In this document: in pieces, positions 51,600 through 63,837 of the stretch
Layout: each line of letters opens with the position of its first letter
How positions within the stretch are numbered: position 1 is the stretch's first letter
Source of the DNA: Dasyornis broadbenti
Taxonomy: Eukaryota; Chordata; Aves; Passeriformes; Dasyornithidae
Assembly: GCA_013397935.1 (NCBI GenBank)
Contig: VZRN01005010.1
Coordinates: 3,086,573-3,150,572 of the forward strand
Length of the DNA: 64,000 bases
Direction: 5' to 3'
Notes under the pieces: model-generated
Databases searched by the model: none
What the model was told of the DNA's origin: nothing
Seen by the model: the letters and a program-made list of their open reading frames with translations, nothing else
Translations under genes and position numbers: made by a program

Positions 51600-53720
51600 G
51601 TTCCCAGTCTTAATTTAATAGAATAATGGCAATGCAAGCCTGGCAAGGACATCCTGGGATCTCACAGTCCTTTCTCCTCTCTGAAGGATTAGACTATTAT
51701 ACCTAGACCATGTCTAATAATTTGTCCAGCCTGATTTTAAAATCCTTCCATAAACACTCTCCTGTGTAGCATATTAGGCATTGCAACACAGATAAATTCC
51801 TAATACCATAAAATATCTGCAATGCAAATTCATTGAGTTCATCATAGTCTATTTTGCAAGGGTTTTTGAGAACAAATTACCGTCTTTCTCTCTGATGGGT
51901 CTTGAATACTGGATTGTTATTACATCTTATTTCTAGTCTTCTCTTTTCTATACCAAACAAAGCAAATTCCTTCAATATTTTCTCAAAAGTCACGACTTTG
52001 GCTCTTGTTTTCTGGCCATGCTTTCTCTACCTCCTACCTTTTCCATTTCCCTCTTCTGGACTCCTCCCAGTTTGGCAACACTTGAGAAAGTGTAGTGTCC
52101 AAAACTGTTCCATGCCAGTGTCAGCATCCCAGGGTCAAGCAGGGAAGGATAATTACCTTGCATATGTTACCTACAACACTTCTGTCAGCTCCTCACAGCC
52201 TGAGATATGCTTAGTTTTGTAACAGTATCATATTATGGCAGTATCATTTGTCATGGCTCCATTAAACATCTCCATAAGAGCAACCATGCAGCTTCAAGCC
52301 CTATTTTATAATTTGTATTTTAGTTTCCCTTTCCCAAGGTTAAGTGTTTGTATACAAATACTGAATTTTCCCTTGTTGATTTTGGGCCTATTGTGCTGTT
52401 TCTCAATATGGTTCTGATCCTGTGTCTCAGAGCTTGTAATCCCTTCTGGCCTCATGTTGTTTGAACACTTGTGTGTTTCACAATTCATGTTGTTGATAAA
52501 AATCCTGAGTTGAAATGTGGTTTCTACAGAGCCCTGCATGTAATGCCTTCGCAGTTTAATCTCAAAGCATGTGAGTGCGTGCTCACTGTACCATGACCCT
52601 GGGTAGGTATGTTTCTTCTGTTTCCTTTAGAGCATGTTAGATGGGACCATGCCAAAAGCCTTAGCAGAGTCAAGATATATTTACTGCATCTCCTTTATCC
52701 ATGAGAACAATTAGCCTATCAAAGAAGGAAACCATTAGTTAGACATGATTTATTATTGACAAATCTACTCTGACAGTTTTTATTAGCTTATTGTTCTCTA
52801 GGTACTTCATACATTGATCGCGCTTATCTTTCAGGGTAACAGATAGACTTGTTCTCTCCCTGAATCTTACTTTTCCTCTTTTGAAGAATGGCTTCTGTGG
52901 GGTTTTCTTCTAGTTCCTAGAGAACCTTCTCTTCTTTTGTTACCGATGTGTGTTACTGGTTCAGATATTGCTTCAGTTTCTTAGATATTCCAGGGTCAGT
53001 TTTATCAAGCCACTCTAACTTTAATATCTATAACACACTAAATATTCCCTAACCTCTTCTTTCCCTACTCTGTGCTCTTGTAAACAACCTAAATGCTTTA
53101 GGCATTTGCTAACAATTTATGTCATGCCTGAATCAAAGATGTCATTAAATATCTTGGCTTTCTCATCATGGCTCTATTATTTGTAATCCTTGCCTATTAA
53201 GGAATGGGCCAGAATTTTACTTTGCCTTTTTCTGCTCTTTTAGTGTTCATACAATCTTTTCACATTAGTTTTTATCACCCTTGATAATAGTAAGTTATTG
53301 TATAATTTATCTTTCTGGGCTCAACCATACACTTTTGGTTTGTTTTTTTTTTCGACCCAGCTTTAGCCAGATGTCCTTGTTCCTAATTTGTAAATAAATC
53401 TCTTTTTAACCTTCAATGCTTTAAAGAGCTTCTGCTGCAGCTATTCCTTCTTAGGCTGATTCCTTTCTCCTTTGCAGCAAAATAATTTCCTGTTGTGTCT
53501 TAAATACAGCTTCTTTCAGTAATTGCTATCTGTCCTGCATTTCTTCATCCTTAAATTATCCCTCCAAAAGAATCCTCTCACAAGTTTTATCAATGTCTGC
53601 TTTACTGAAGCCCATTATCTCTATATTGCTTCTCTCATGCTGTCCTTTTCTTAAAATAGTCAACTATGATCAATAGTTTTGCAATCATTTCCTCCCCCTT
53701 AGTCCATGGAATCTATAATT
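51600..53720 (-). mobile_element. Ancient CR1/L3-like LINE remnant (about 2.1 kb, minus strand)
   Basis: Several blocks in the expected order match a CR1-type LINE shared by reptiles and birds: a 3' region block at about 52045-52240 (ctcttctggactcctcccag ... ggataattaccttgcat ... caacacttctgtcagc), then about 52635-52850 (ccaaaagccttagcagagtc, aagatatattta, cctatcaaagaaggaa, catgatttattattgacaaa), then about 53400-53640 (ttaaagagcttctgctgcag; gtctgctttactgaagccca). On - these correspond to reverse-transcriptase and upstream ORF2 segments. All frames are broken by stops and indels, so no protein is possible. Divergence is high, implying an old insertion. The boundaries are approximate. Confidence 0.8.
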
Positions 53721-54989
53721 TTTACAAAAATTGGCCTAGTGTGTGAAGGAGCCCCTGTGCTGGAAAGATGCTGTAGTTTATAGTCAAAAAAATAGATGTG
53801 AAAAAATAAAGTATGACCTGCTTGAGTCTGAATACAATAATATTTCTACTACATGATAAAGGCCAACATTATTCCAGAAATGTGCAAAGGTTATCCGTTT
53901 AATTCTGATGTGATATGACAACTGAGTTGCAACATACAGGTGGAGAAGTTATGTTCATTTATTTAACTACTTCAGGAAGTCTAAGCCAGTCAGTGCAGTT
54001 CCCTCAGAAGAGTTTAGATTTTCTATGGTGTTAGCAATCACCTCTCTCATTGTTCAAGCACACAAACTTCTGTATTCTGCAACTTCTTCTTAGCATCTTC
54101 ATAACTGCAGAGGGATACTCAGTCTTATGGTGAGCTGCATGCAGTGTGTCAGTGATGAAGGGACTAAAGAGCAATCAAGTCATTCCTGTATTCTGTGACC
54201 CCAAAACGCTCTTCAAAGCTAGAATATCTGAGGAAAAAAGGGGAGAACATCCCACATAAGTTCCTTACCTATTCAGGTTAGGAAAAATCTAAATATGGCA
54301 CTATTAGTAGCCTGTTTTATGTCAGACTGATAGATTTTAAATGGCTTCTAGGAGGGCTCCACTTTTGTATTTCAGCTGTCTTCTCATTATTGTTAGACCT
54401 GGAAACTCAGTACTAGATCATGGAAATATTTGTACAGTTAAACACCAGGAGAGAGCTGAGGAAATAAACACACATCTCAGGAAACTGTCTGAATGGGGAG
54501 TTCACTTCAGACAGAAATCTTCCTTCAAGCCATTAAATGGAAGACTGCCTAGATCCATCCTTTTCTGACTTTCTTTATCTGTCAGACCAGTAATTTGGCT
54601 TGTCATTCCCTTGGTAGAATTTGAAGCAGGTTTAGATATCTGCTCTCCATCCTCACATAAACACAACATGTGCAGAACTGTTAATGACAATTAGACTTTA
54701 AAAGCCTGCTGTGGGAAATCTCACACAGAAGCTTAGAGAATATTACAACCATCTCACTTGCCAATATACCTCCCTCACCAGGAATTTATGAAGAAAAAAA
54801 CAACTTTATTCGCATATTCACTGGTTCCTAGAAGCTGTCACTCTCAATGAATAAGGAGAAGTTCTTTTATGTCTCGTGAGACAACTGTACTTCCCCGAGT
54901 CACAGAAATATGACAGTCTTGCTTTACTGGCTCACAACAACCACATTATAGCACTTTCCCCCCAAAATGTTCATTGAAGTATTTCAGAA
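53721..54989. other. Intergenic sequence, nothing recognised
   Basis: AT-rich and probably flanking or further decayed LINE sequence. No gene, RNA or recognisable element is visible. Confidence 0.5.
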
Positions 54990-56400
54990 ATGCCTCATTG
55001 ATAGGTTGCTCCAAAGTTTTCCTCTTCTGATAGTTAACCACTCCATTTTTTTTTTGTTTTTAGCTTGAATTTCATTATGGGCAACATATAATAATTTTGT
55101 TCTATTGCAAGTATGGTCCTTAATAATTTTCAACTCCCTAGTGTAGATACAGGTGTGTATTTATATCTCTCTCGTATTTATGCAACTATATACAACTCCA
55201 GCCTTCATTCTGCTAAACAAGCCAGAATGCTCCCAGCTTTCCTCATTAAACAGACTCTCCATTCCCATTTTCAGCATCTGCTCCAGTTTTAATGGATTTT
55301 CTTTTTAGTACAACTGACCAGCTCTCCTGCAGGCAGATTGCTATGACCTTGCACTGTGGTCAATACACCCTCACCCCTACTAAAACTACCAACCCTACAT
55401 TCACAACTGCCCATTCTATCACTGAAGTCTACAGCATTCTGATCATCCCTTGCAAAATTAACTGGGTTTTTTCCTTATTTTCTGTACCAACATTGTCAAT
55501 ACAATTGTCTGTTATAAGTACTCCCAAATCCACTCCTTTGTTACCTTATCATCAACCCTATTACTTTTCCTCTAGCCCCATGCAGCCCCTTTGACAATAG
55601 CACATTGTTGCCTCCCTTTCTTCTAGATCCTCACTTACTGTAAAATACTTGTATTAACCTGCTACTAAGCTGCATGGAAAATTACCAATTATGTTACTGC
55701 AACTGTACAAAGAGTGACAGCTACAGAATTGCTTTTCTTGCCAAAGAACAGTAGTGAGTTTCTCCACTGAATGATGTATTACAAACGCACATAATATTTT
55801 TTCCATTTATCTCCATCTTCCCTATTAATCTTTTCTTCTATGTCTGTATTAAATCTTTGCATCCTGCCAAAGTCCACTAATGGTTGGTAATGGATGGCTT
55901 CATGATTTCTCTGTTGGTTAAACAGGTCCTATATGTACTGTTCTCCAACCACACAGTACTGGCTAATTTGCTCATTGCAGAGATAAACATCACTAGGGGA
56001 ATTGCAGTTTCATTTGCCAACTTTTATAATCCCAGTTAAATTGAGTAATAAATAATCTAAGTTTAGTTTTCACCCAAACCCAAAATGTGATAATTTTTTC
56101 TTTCACTTATTCCCCTTATCCTGTTTCAGAGCCATGTTCTGTAATCTCTGTACTACTAAATACTGAGCTAAAATACTAATTTTTCTTTTCACTAGACTTA
56201 GATTACCTTTAGTATCCTCAGTGTTTTGCAACCTTATCCTTCCTTTAAATAGAATAAAACCTCACACCTTTTTTTTTTCTCTTTGTTACTTACATAGCTA
56301 AAGGGATTTTACCATTGTTATAGCAATAGTTGGTTTCTTTTGTAAGAGCCTCTTCACCTTAATTTTGGATATCTGACCTTTTTCCTCATGCTTTCTGAAA
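54990..56400 (-). mobile_element. Probable second ancient CR1/L3-like LINE remnant
   Basis: Weaker block similarity than the element at 51.6-53.7 kb. A 3' region-like block lies at about 54990-55290 (Leu/Phe-poor, pyrimidine-rich, with the tagctt-gaattt and tgtagatacaggt-type phrases). A block at about 55930-56030 (ctggctaatttgctcattgc, followed by agataaacatcactagggga and attgcagtttcatttgccaac) resembles a segment of the same LINE class. No ORF is intact. Confidence 0.4.
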
Positions 56401-58013
56401 AAAAGATGGTTTCTTTTAAAGACAAATCAGAACTTGAAGACCAAGAAGAATTCAAAAGATAGAATCATCCAGGCTAACACAGTTTTTTGGCAGTTTTGGC
56501 TAACACAGGCCATTTCAGCGACTAATGGAAAATCTGGAAATTCAGTGACTAAGGGTAATGTTCCTTCTTCTGTCTCTCCTTCCTCCTAGTCCCAAAATGT
56601 AGAAATCATGGGAAGAGCAATGCTAATAGTACTAATGTACACCTCACAGGGGCAGATGAAGCCCTGCACTGACTGGGAGGAGCTGGGAGGGATGCATTGC
56701 ACAACTTTGTACCTGTGACTCTATCTTATAATGTGTGAGCAAGATTGTATTAGGCAATGGCAATAAGGGGGCTGTGACTCCCTTGGTCATCACTGCTCTT
56801 CTGTAAAAACACACCGGCTCCCTGTGCTGTTCTCCACAAAGTTAAAAATGGGATGTGTTATACATAAACCAAGAGATTGGTATCCACATGGTAGTTCTTC
56901 CTGTAGGAAGACTGTGTTAGGAACTTTTCCACATGAATGTGGTTCTCCTTTGGCCTTTCAGGTAAGCAGAGAAAAAGGTTTATTGCTTTGTTGACCCACA
57001 GATACCTCCTTAGGCTGCATTTCAGATCAGGCTTGGAGCCACAGCACGATACAGTTTCTGTTTCCATGACTAAGGCTGGGGATCCCATAGCAAGGTGTGG
57101 ATCCCATAGCAAAGGACAAAAAGGCCGCTGCCTGGTGGTCTCTACAGGTAAAGCGCAGAAAGTTTCTACCAGTGGAAGTCCATCCAGAGATTTTATATTT
57201 ATAGTAAAATACATGAGCAGTATACATGAGAAAGAAAATTCTGCTGAGTACTGCATGCTCCAATAACATCTTAATAAATTGGTTTCAGATCCAGGCTTTT
57301 GAAAATCATATGGTCATCAGAAAAGCTTGCAGGAACACATGCATAATACAGCAGAAAACGATACTTTCTGTGCTTCTACAAATGCTGCAATCTGAAGGGC
57401 TCTCAGAGCAATTAGTAGAAATCAGCTGAGATACACAAGTAGATTTGGCTCTTCTTTCACCTTAGATGCTTTTCTGATACACGTTTCCAGATAAATGCAT
57501 GAGCTGTCTGTCTTTTCACTGCTGGAGGCAGTCTAAGTATCCTCAGGGCCCTTCTGGTATAGAGATGAACATAACAAAAGGAGTTACAGCATGGTTATCT
57601 GGAGAAGCCAAGAGCATCAAATGCATGGCAGCCAAGGAATCCAAAATATCATGCTACAAAGGGAAAGCAGGAAGGGGAGGGAGAAGCAGGGGGAAAGAGA
57701 AGAATTTTGTTCAGATATGCAGCCCATTTCACACCTTGAACCATGATCCACATACCAACACTGTGCTGAGGGCAGCTATACCTGTGCTAGTTTTGAGTCC
57801 TTAGCAAGGCTACAGAGGCATGAATAACAGTGTAAACACTTCTCCACATTGTCTGAAACTGAAGCAGAGGACTTTCAAGTTGGACACAGGAAATAATTTG
57901 ATCATGGGAACAACAGAAGAGATGGTTGCCTGTGGAGGAGATGCTTCTTAGTAGTGGTTTTTAAAACCTGGTCAAGCAAACACATCGGGAACAGCCCTGA
58001 CTTCTTGCACCTG
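56401..58013. other. Intergenic sequence, nothing recognised as functional
   Basis: Overlapping + and - ORFs of 109-132 codons at 56858-57266 have no family signature. A 19-bp-offset duplication (ggatcccatagcaa at 57080 and 57099) is the only structure noted. A purine-rich patch lies at 57660-57705. Confidence 0.5.
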
Positions 58014-58719
58014 TGTCTTGGTTTGGAAGACAGGCGTTTGCTAAGGCAGGTGGAAAACTGCCTTGCAGGATATGACCCTCCCTCCGAATTGTTGTAAGGT
58101 CGAAATCAAAGGCTCTCAGGCAGAGATATGGGAAAAGGAATAACAGTTTTTACTCGTATCTATAACGAGGGAACAAACAACAATAACAGTAGCAACAACA
58201 AATAAACCAACCAGATACCCGGTGGCAGCTTTCTCTAAGCAGCCAGATACCGCCCCTCCCCTTTGGTACAGTTACGGTCACGGCTGGCAGGGGTGCTGTG
58301 ACGTGAGCTCAGCTCCTCGGTGATGGCAGACGGAGCAGAGGGCGAGGCGGCCGCACGGCGAGCGGAGCTGCAGCAGGGAATCTCAGGGCAGCAAACCGGG
58401 CGGCAGAGCCCGTCCACTCGAGCCGGCAAACAAAAGGGCAGCAGAGACTTCAGCAAGGAAGGAAAAACCCAGCAGCGCTGAGCTCCCGCGGCAGCAGTGA
58501 AGGGAAAAGAAGAAAACAGCAGCTGTCTCCTCCAAGTCCCAGGGACAAGTGTGTCTCTGCCCACGGCCAGCCACCTTTTTCTTCTCTCGCCACACCTGGC
58601 TATGTTTTTAGTCTCTTAAGTGCGTCTTTGTCCCTTAGGTACTCAGTCGTTATCTCTTAGGTACCCAATCGTTGTCTCTTAAGTATCGTCGTTAAGGCTC
58701 GTTAAAGTCTCTCTAGCCA
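58014..58719 (-). mobile_element. Solo LTR of an endogenous retrovirus (passerine-type), CpG-rich
   Basis: Read on +, the segment begins tgtcttggtttggaagacag, then gcgtttgctaaggcagg, and later ctctcaggcagagatatggg and aaaaggaataacagtttttact. This is the reverse complement of the 3' (R-U5-like) end of an LTR family that I recognise from songbird genomes, so the LTR lies on -. It starts with TG and probably ends with CA at 58719. Flanking hexamers cacctg (58008-58013) and cacagg (58720-58725) match at 4 of 6 positions, possibly a decayed target duplication. The centre (58240-58500) is dense in CpG. No gag, pol or env sequence adjoins it, so it is a solo LTR. Confidence 0.75.
58612..58698. repeat. 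Imperfect tandem array inside the LTR, four units of about 20-22 bp
   Basis: Units begin with tctcttaag, tcccttagg, tctcttagg and tctcttaag at 58612, 58632, 58653 and 58675. Each contains an agtcgtt/aatcgtt-like second half. In the minus orientation of the LTR the array falls near the 5' (U3) end, where repeated enhancer motifs are common in retroviral LTRs. Confidence 0.8.
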
Positions 58720-61700
58720 CAGGATGGAAAAATTCCCAACCTCCAACAACCTGGAAGATGGGTGAGAAATTTGTCCACCAGCTTGGTGCTGTATTGCTGA
58801 TTCTGAGGGCTGGTGACTACCCACAGTGACAGACAGCGGATGGCACATACTCTGTTAAGACTCTCTTGACATTTCACTACTATCATTATCAAGGTAGTAC
58901 TATCTTGAGCACTGTTTTCTGTATTTGAGCTTTCAGTGTCAGGGCAGAGATAAGCTATATGCCTCATTTAAAGTCAGTGAGATCTTCCCCTAGGTAGCAG
59001 CAGTACAGTCCTTGATGGTTTTATCTTTATCTAGTTTTCCTTGCATTCCCATGTTTCCCTTTGTATCTCTCTCCTTCTTTCTTCTTGTACTGTTGTAGTT
59101 TGTTCTTATCCTGCAAAAGTTATAAAGCTGCTTTGCTTGAAGGTGCTTGTTCTCCTCTCTGTCCTGATTGAGCAAAAGCCACTGAAGACAGAACCAAACC
59201 TGTGGATTTGTGAGTACATTCTGAAGATCGCAAGCCTCCATAATCAAACCCTGAAGAAACAGGACTGAGATCACTCTGTGAATCACAGCAATATGCCCAG
59301 CAAGTTTTCTGGTGAATCCTAGGCCTCAGTCTTTCATCTATCCTAACCTCAAGGCAGTGACTAGGGCTGCTTTTTAAGCCCCTAACATTGAGTCATTCAA
59401 AGAATATCGAAAGAAAAAAGATGTCCAGCTTGAAACAGCTTCCTTAGGCAAAGAGAATCCTCTTGTCCAGCACTTGTTTTGTTGCTCCTTTTTATTGATA
59501 CTGGTTAGCCACAGCTATTCTAACAGTACCCATCTTTCACCTCTGTTTCACATGCTTCAGGAGGATTGCATTTGTTTTCTGAACTGAACTTTTCTTTTCC
59601 CAGACTTACAAACCTTGTCAGGGTTGGAAATAACTCCTTTTAGAATTCAACATTTGGCCAATGATTATAAAGGGTACATTTTAATAGCAGTGAGCTGTCT
59701 CCGTTTTCATCATAGATGGTAAAGACCTCTATGAACATTTACAGGCATCTTTGCATGATTTCAATATTAGTTGTATTGCTCAGGATGTGCAAATAAAAAA
59801 CCACTGGCAATAAGGGGATAAGCAACATAAATGTTTGATTATAACAAAATCCATTCTTTAAAAACAAGCTGAAGTGCAACAACTGCTGTTCAGTCTTATC
59901 ATTGATTACCAGTCAGTCATAAGAACAGACATGCAACAGACTTCATGACACTGCTTTTGCTGCTACAAGACCAAAGACAAGAACAGAAAATAAGAAGATA
60001 ATTATATTAAAGAAACATTTGGTTGAGTAGCAAAGTGTCTTCTCAGATTCACAGGAATCTCTGAGATCTTAAATAGCAACATTATACAATAACAGAGATC
60101 AGTTATTTACAGCAGCCAGAGAAATTTGTTGCTACTGATAAACAATATGATAATAATGTCTCACACAGATACATTAGTTCTTATGTTGCGTTACTGAACA
60201 CAGAACTGAATTTGGTCCAAAGCCTGCAAGTCCTTTGAAATTAAAATGCAAAACCTGATCCTACAGATTTTATTTCATAATATCATGGTTATTACAAGTA
60301 GTAGCTCCCCGTAGTTTATTAAACCTAAATAGCTTTAAATAATTTAGTTGCAGAATCTATTATTATACAATGGTGGAGGTAAAAAAGAAACTAGGAAGTG
60401 CAGCTAAAGGGAGTTGAAGAGGGAATTAGGAAGTCCTTTCTTATAGGCTATTATAGGCCTATGGTAGTGATCAAGGAGAAATAGGTTTGCTGTAGAGCAC
60501 AAAGGATGCAGCATAGGCAGAGTGCAGCCTGAAGAGGAAGTGACCAGAGAAAAAGCAAGAGCCAGTATGAAAGACTATATTTATGTTCAATAAAAGCATG
60601 GCCCCTGATTTGCAGCAGGTATAAACTACCCCATCTCTGCTGATCTCCTGTTCTACTTAACACTAGCTGAGAAATTGACATACCTTGTTTTTCCACACTA
60701 AATAAAGCAGTGCACAGCCTTGTTCTCCATTATGTATCACATTAGCAAGGTCCATTCCTGAAGCTCTTGCTTCTCTGTTAATTTTAGCTGGATCTCTATG
60801 TTCAGAAATAAAATAAGATTAATGCCAGCTGCTACACTGGTTTCCCAGAATTTAAAAAGCACTTTAGCATGGGTGCTGAAGTCATGTACTCATCATCCTG
60901 TCTCCACAGAGCAAAGCATGGACAGGGCTGTTGCTTGCAAATATGTGGAGGTATCGTGCATAAAAATAAATGAGCACTATTATACTGTAATAAGAATGAT
61001 CACAGAGGCTGAAAGAACCATTGAACATGTCACAGCAAGAGCTATGGAGATTCCTGATGGTTGCTCACATTCGTTCCACACGCCACGTAACACTGCATCT
61101 TGGTGTAGCTCCATGGAGTGTAGTGGGAAGGACAGCTGTGTGCTAGTCCTCAGAGGTTTGACTGTGATATACAACACAGAGTTAGGTTGATTTACTATAC
61201 ATGCTGGGAATCAAGCAGCAAAATACACAGGAAAGCACAGCATCATGAATGGTTTATGTATGGATTCTGATTATTTAGTCCTGATTGAAAATGTAACAGA
61301 TATTTTATTTTATTATTAAAAAATTTGCCCTAGTCTTGTCATGAGCAGAGTATCAGACACTGCAGGATGTGAAAAAGGATTGGAGAGAAGGAAAGGCCAG
61401 AAGAGAGGGGTTTATGATTTTCTCTTGTGTAAAGAATGAGTAGCCCATTGATCTGATAAGCACAAACTCATGATTTACGTGAAGAAAATTATTTCTATCA
61501 GGCTTTGTTTGGACATTAGTTTGATTTTACCTACATCACAGAAAGGAAAAGGACAGCTTTCGCCTAGATCAGCTTTCTGCAGGGCTGCACATTTGCCAAT
61601 GCTGCAGAAGGCAGGTTACAGGAGTGCTTAGCTGGAGTGGGAAGTAAGGGTGAGGGCTCAGTGCTTTCAGTAGCACTTAGACATTTTCTGGAGGAAAGCA

Positions 61701-63249
61701 CAAATGAAATCATGATTTCAGTAGGCGAGGCCTCCTGCTTCATACTGCTGGAGATGAGAGATGTGAATTTATTATTGCTTAAAACTTATGTTACAGGTTT
61801 GCATCCCACTCAGCCCAACTTTTTCCTCCTTCTTCATCCATGATTCCCATTCAGGCTGAGGGGGCTCCACACGCATCAAGGGTAAAAGAGTGAAAGGAGA
61901 AAACACTCCCTGAAAAAAAAGCCTGAAAGTCTTTTGGACTCTATCACATCTGCTAAGAATAAAAGAAAGCCTTGTATGCTTGAAACTAAACATACCACAT
62001 TGCAATAAATGTGAAGAACAGTGAACATGAAAAGAAGTGCTCCAGAAAACAGGGTGCTAAACGCAGCAGCGTGCAGATAATCAAACAGTGCAATGATGCA
62101 AAAGGGAAGAGATGCCAACCCACCAACCCCAGAACCACAACTCCAGAAGAGAAGAAACCTGCTCTTGCAAGGTGCCAGGGAGCCCCTTCTCTCCTTATCT
62201 ATAGGCCTTGAGCAGGTACCAGTTGGTATGATCCTGCTTTTATATTCCCACCATTTTGATTCAAGGAGAGTAGAAGGTGTAGGAAAACAGAAGCCATGCA
62301 CACTCATATTAAAGGCTTAACTCTGATCTTCATTATGGGGATGCAGTTACTTGCACTGATGCAGATGGTCTCCACTAAGGGTAGGAAACCATTCTAGATG
62401 AAAACACGTTTCACAGAGAAACATTTACACAGAGACAAGAGACGTTTTTAAAAGGTTCTCCATCTACCTTTTCAGGCACTGCAATAGAGCACAAAAGACT
62501 TAGCCATTAAAGAATAAATGATGTATAAAGTGATTTTTAAAATTATCACAGAAGAAGATATTTTATAGATTACTTTTAAAGTGATTGATTATATTCACTT
62601 CTAGTGCAAATAAATATACTTCTTGACAGACAGGTTGTTTGGAATTTCTGCTTTGTCATCAGCTCAATTTATAAAAATAAATAAATGAAGAAAGCATTAA
62701 TTCAAATTCATATCCTGTGGCCAGGTGACGGACATGTTCCATTTACTCACATGTATATTGCCACAAACAACTGTAAAGTGAAGCCAATGCCAGGACAGGC
62801 GTCACCTGTATTTAATCTTACACACTGACTATGTATTTTGATAGCAATAAAATTACTCAATGCATAAAACTAAAGATCAATAATTCTGCACAGTGCCCAG
62901 TTATTGAATTAATGCTTTATGGTCTGTCTGACTTACAATTACTGGCAAAAAGGATGGCATAGTTGGGAGTAAATATTTCATGGGATAATTAGGTCTCCTG
63001 TGTCCATATTTTTACACAATACTCTGAGCAGTGTTTGGCTGAATGGCAGGCTTTCTGCTGGCTGTTTTTACACAAAGATGTTTCTGTAAGCAGTATCAAT
63101 TTCTGAAGGCTATGACAATATCGACGGCATCTACCATTTACCTGTGAATAGAAAAGATTTATCCTGGATGATTGTACAGTGGCCTTTCATCTGGAGCTCT
63201 TCTCCTAGCTTAAAGTGGAGGTGTCATAAAGTGACGGGCTGAATTTATC
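58720..63249. other. Intergenic sequence upstream of the CpG island
   Basis: AT-rich with no recognised gene or repeat. ORFs at 60798-61190 (+), 61876-62307 (-) and 58990-59286 (-) lack family signatures. The stretch at about 62.5-63.2 kb is rich in homeodomain-like AT cores and has few homopolymers; it could be a conserved regulatory block near the promoter, but this is inference only. Confidence 0.5.
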
Positions 63250-63726
63250 TTGACACAGTGCGCTGGTATTCAGCCCCCGCTCCCAGGCCTGGATCCGAGA
63301 CAAATGCGCGATCCACACGGGACCCAGACGCTGCTCCTCCCCAGGTGAGATGCCATCCCACCCTCACGTCCAGCTGCCACCGCCGATCGCTGCGGGCCTT
63401 CCCCACCCACGGCCGCCAGCCCCCTCCAAGGCTGTGAGGTTTTCTGGTGTCTTTTGGCGGGGATTGAGGGTGGTTTTTTAGTATGTGTTGGCTTGTTGGA
63501 GCGGGCTCCCCAGCAGCACAGGACTAAGCGCGGCCGGGCCAACATTACAGCCCAGGGGCGGGCCGAGAGAAGGAGACCACCCCCCTTCGCCCCGGGGAGC
63601 TGCCTCCTCTCGTCGGCTGAGGGGCGGTCGCCGTCACCTGCGCCGTCTCCGCCGGGCGGTAGCTGAGGGCTGCGTCCGTCCCTCCGGCCAGGGCTGGCCG
63701 GGGGTCGGCGCGGGGTCTGCTGACGG

Positions 63727-63837
63727 ATGAGCACGGCCCGGCGGCGACTGCGGATGAGCCGGGCGAAGGAACTGGTGGCGTACTGCCTACTCCTGGGGCT
63801 GTCCGTGCCCCTCCTGCTGCTGCTGCCGCTCCTCTGA
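63727..63837 (+). CDS. Small ORF in the CpG island: 36-aa putative membrane microprotein or uORF
   Basis: ATG to TGA encodes 36 residues. The N-terminus is basic (MSTARRRLRMSRAKELVAY), followed by an uninterrupted hydrophobic, leucine-rich stretch of about 17 residues running to the stop. A second in-frame ATG at 63754 would give 27 residues. The layout, basic then one hydrophobic helix at the extreme C-terminus, is that of a tail-anchored or single-pass microprotein. The codons are G/C-ending throughout, which a CpG island would also produce by composition. Both ATGs have C at -3, a weak initiation context. I do not recognise a family. It may simply be an upstream ORF in the 5' leader of the next gene. 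Confidence 0.3.
   Translation: MSTARRRLRMSRAKELVAYCLLLGLSVPLLLLLPLL

Noticed and set aside
56858..57266. Overlapping ORFs of 109 and 132 codons on opposite strands
   Set aside because: Mutually antisense open frames with no similarity; the local 19-bp-offset duplication is enough to explain the structure.
58235..58595. Minus-strand ORFs inside the LTR
   Set aside because: They lie wholly within the noncoding LTR and show no retroviral protein motif.
60798..61190. 130-codon plus-strand ORF
   Set aside because: It has no recognisable motif, and a 130-codon open frame is not rare in 64 kb on six frames.
61876..62307. 143-codon minus-strand ORF with hydrophobic stretches
   Set aside because: The hydrophobicity comes from T-rich composition. 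I recognise no family and see no promoter or poly(A) context.
63727..63837. Assigning the microprotein to a known SMIM-type family
   Set aside because: The sequence resembles several tail-anchored microproteins only in hydrophobic pattern. I could not match a specific family, so no symbol is given.
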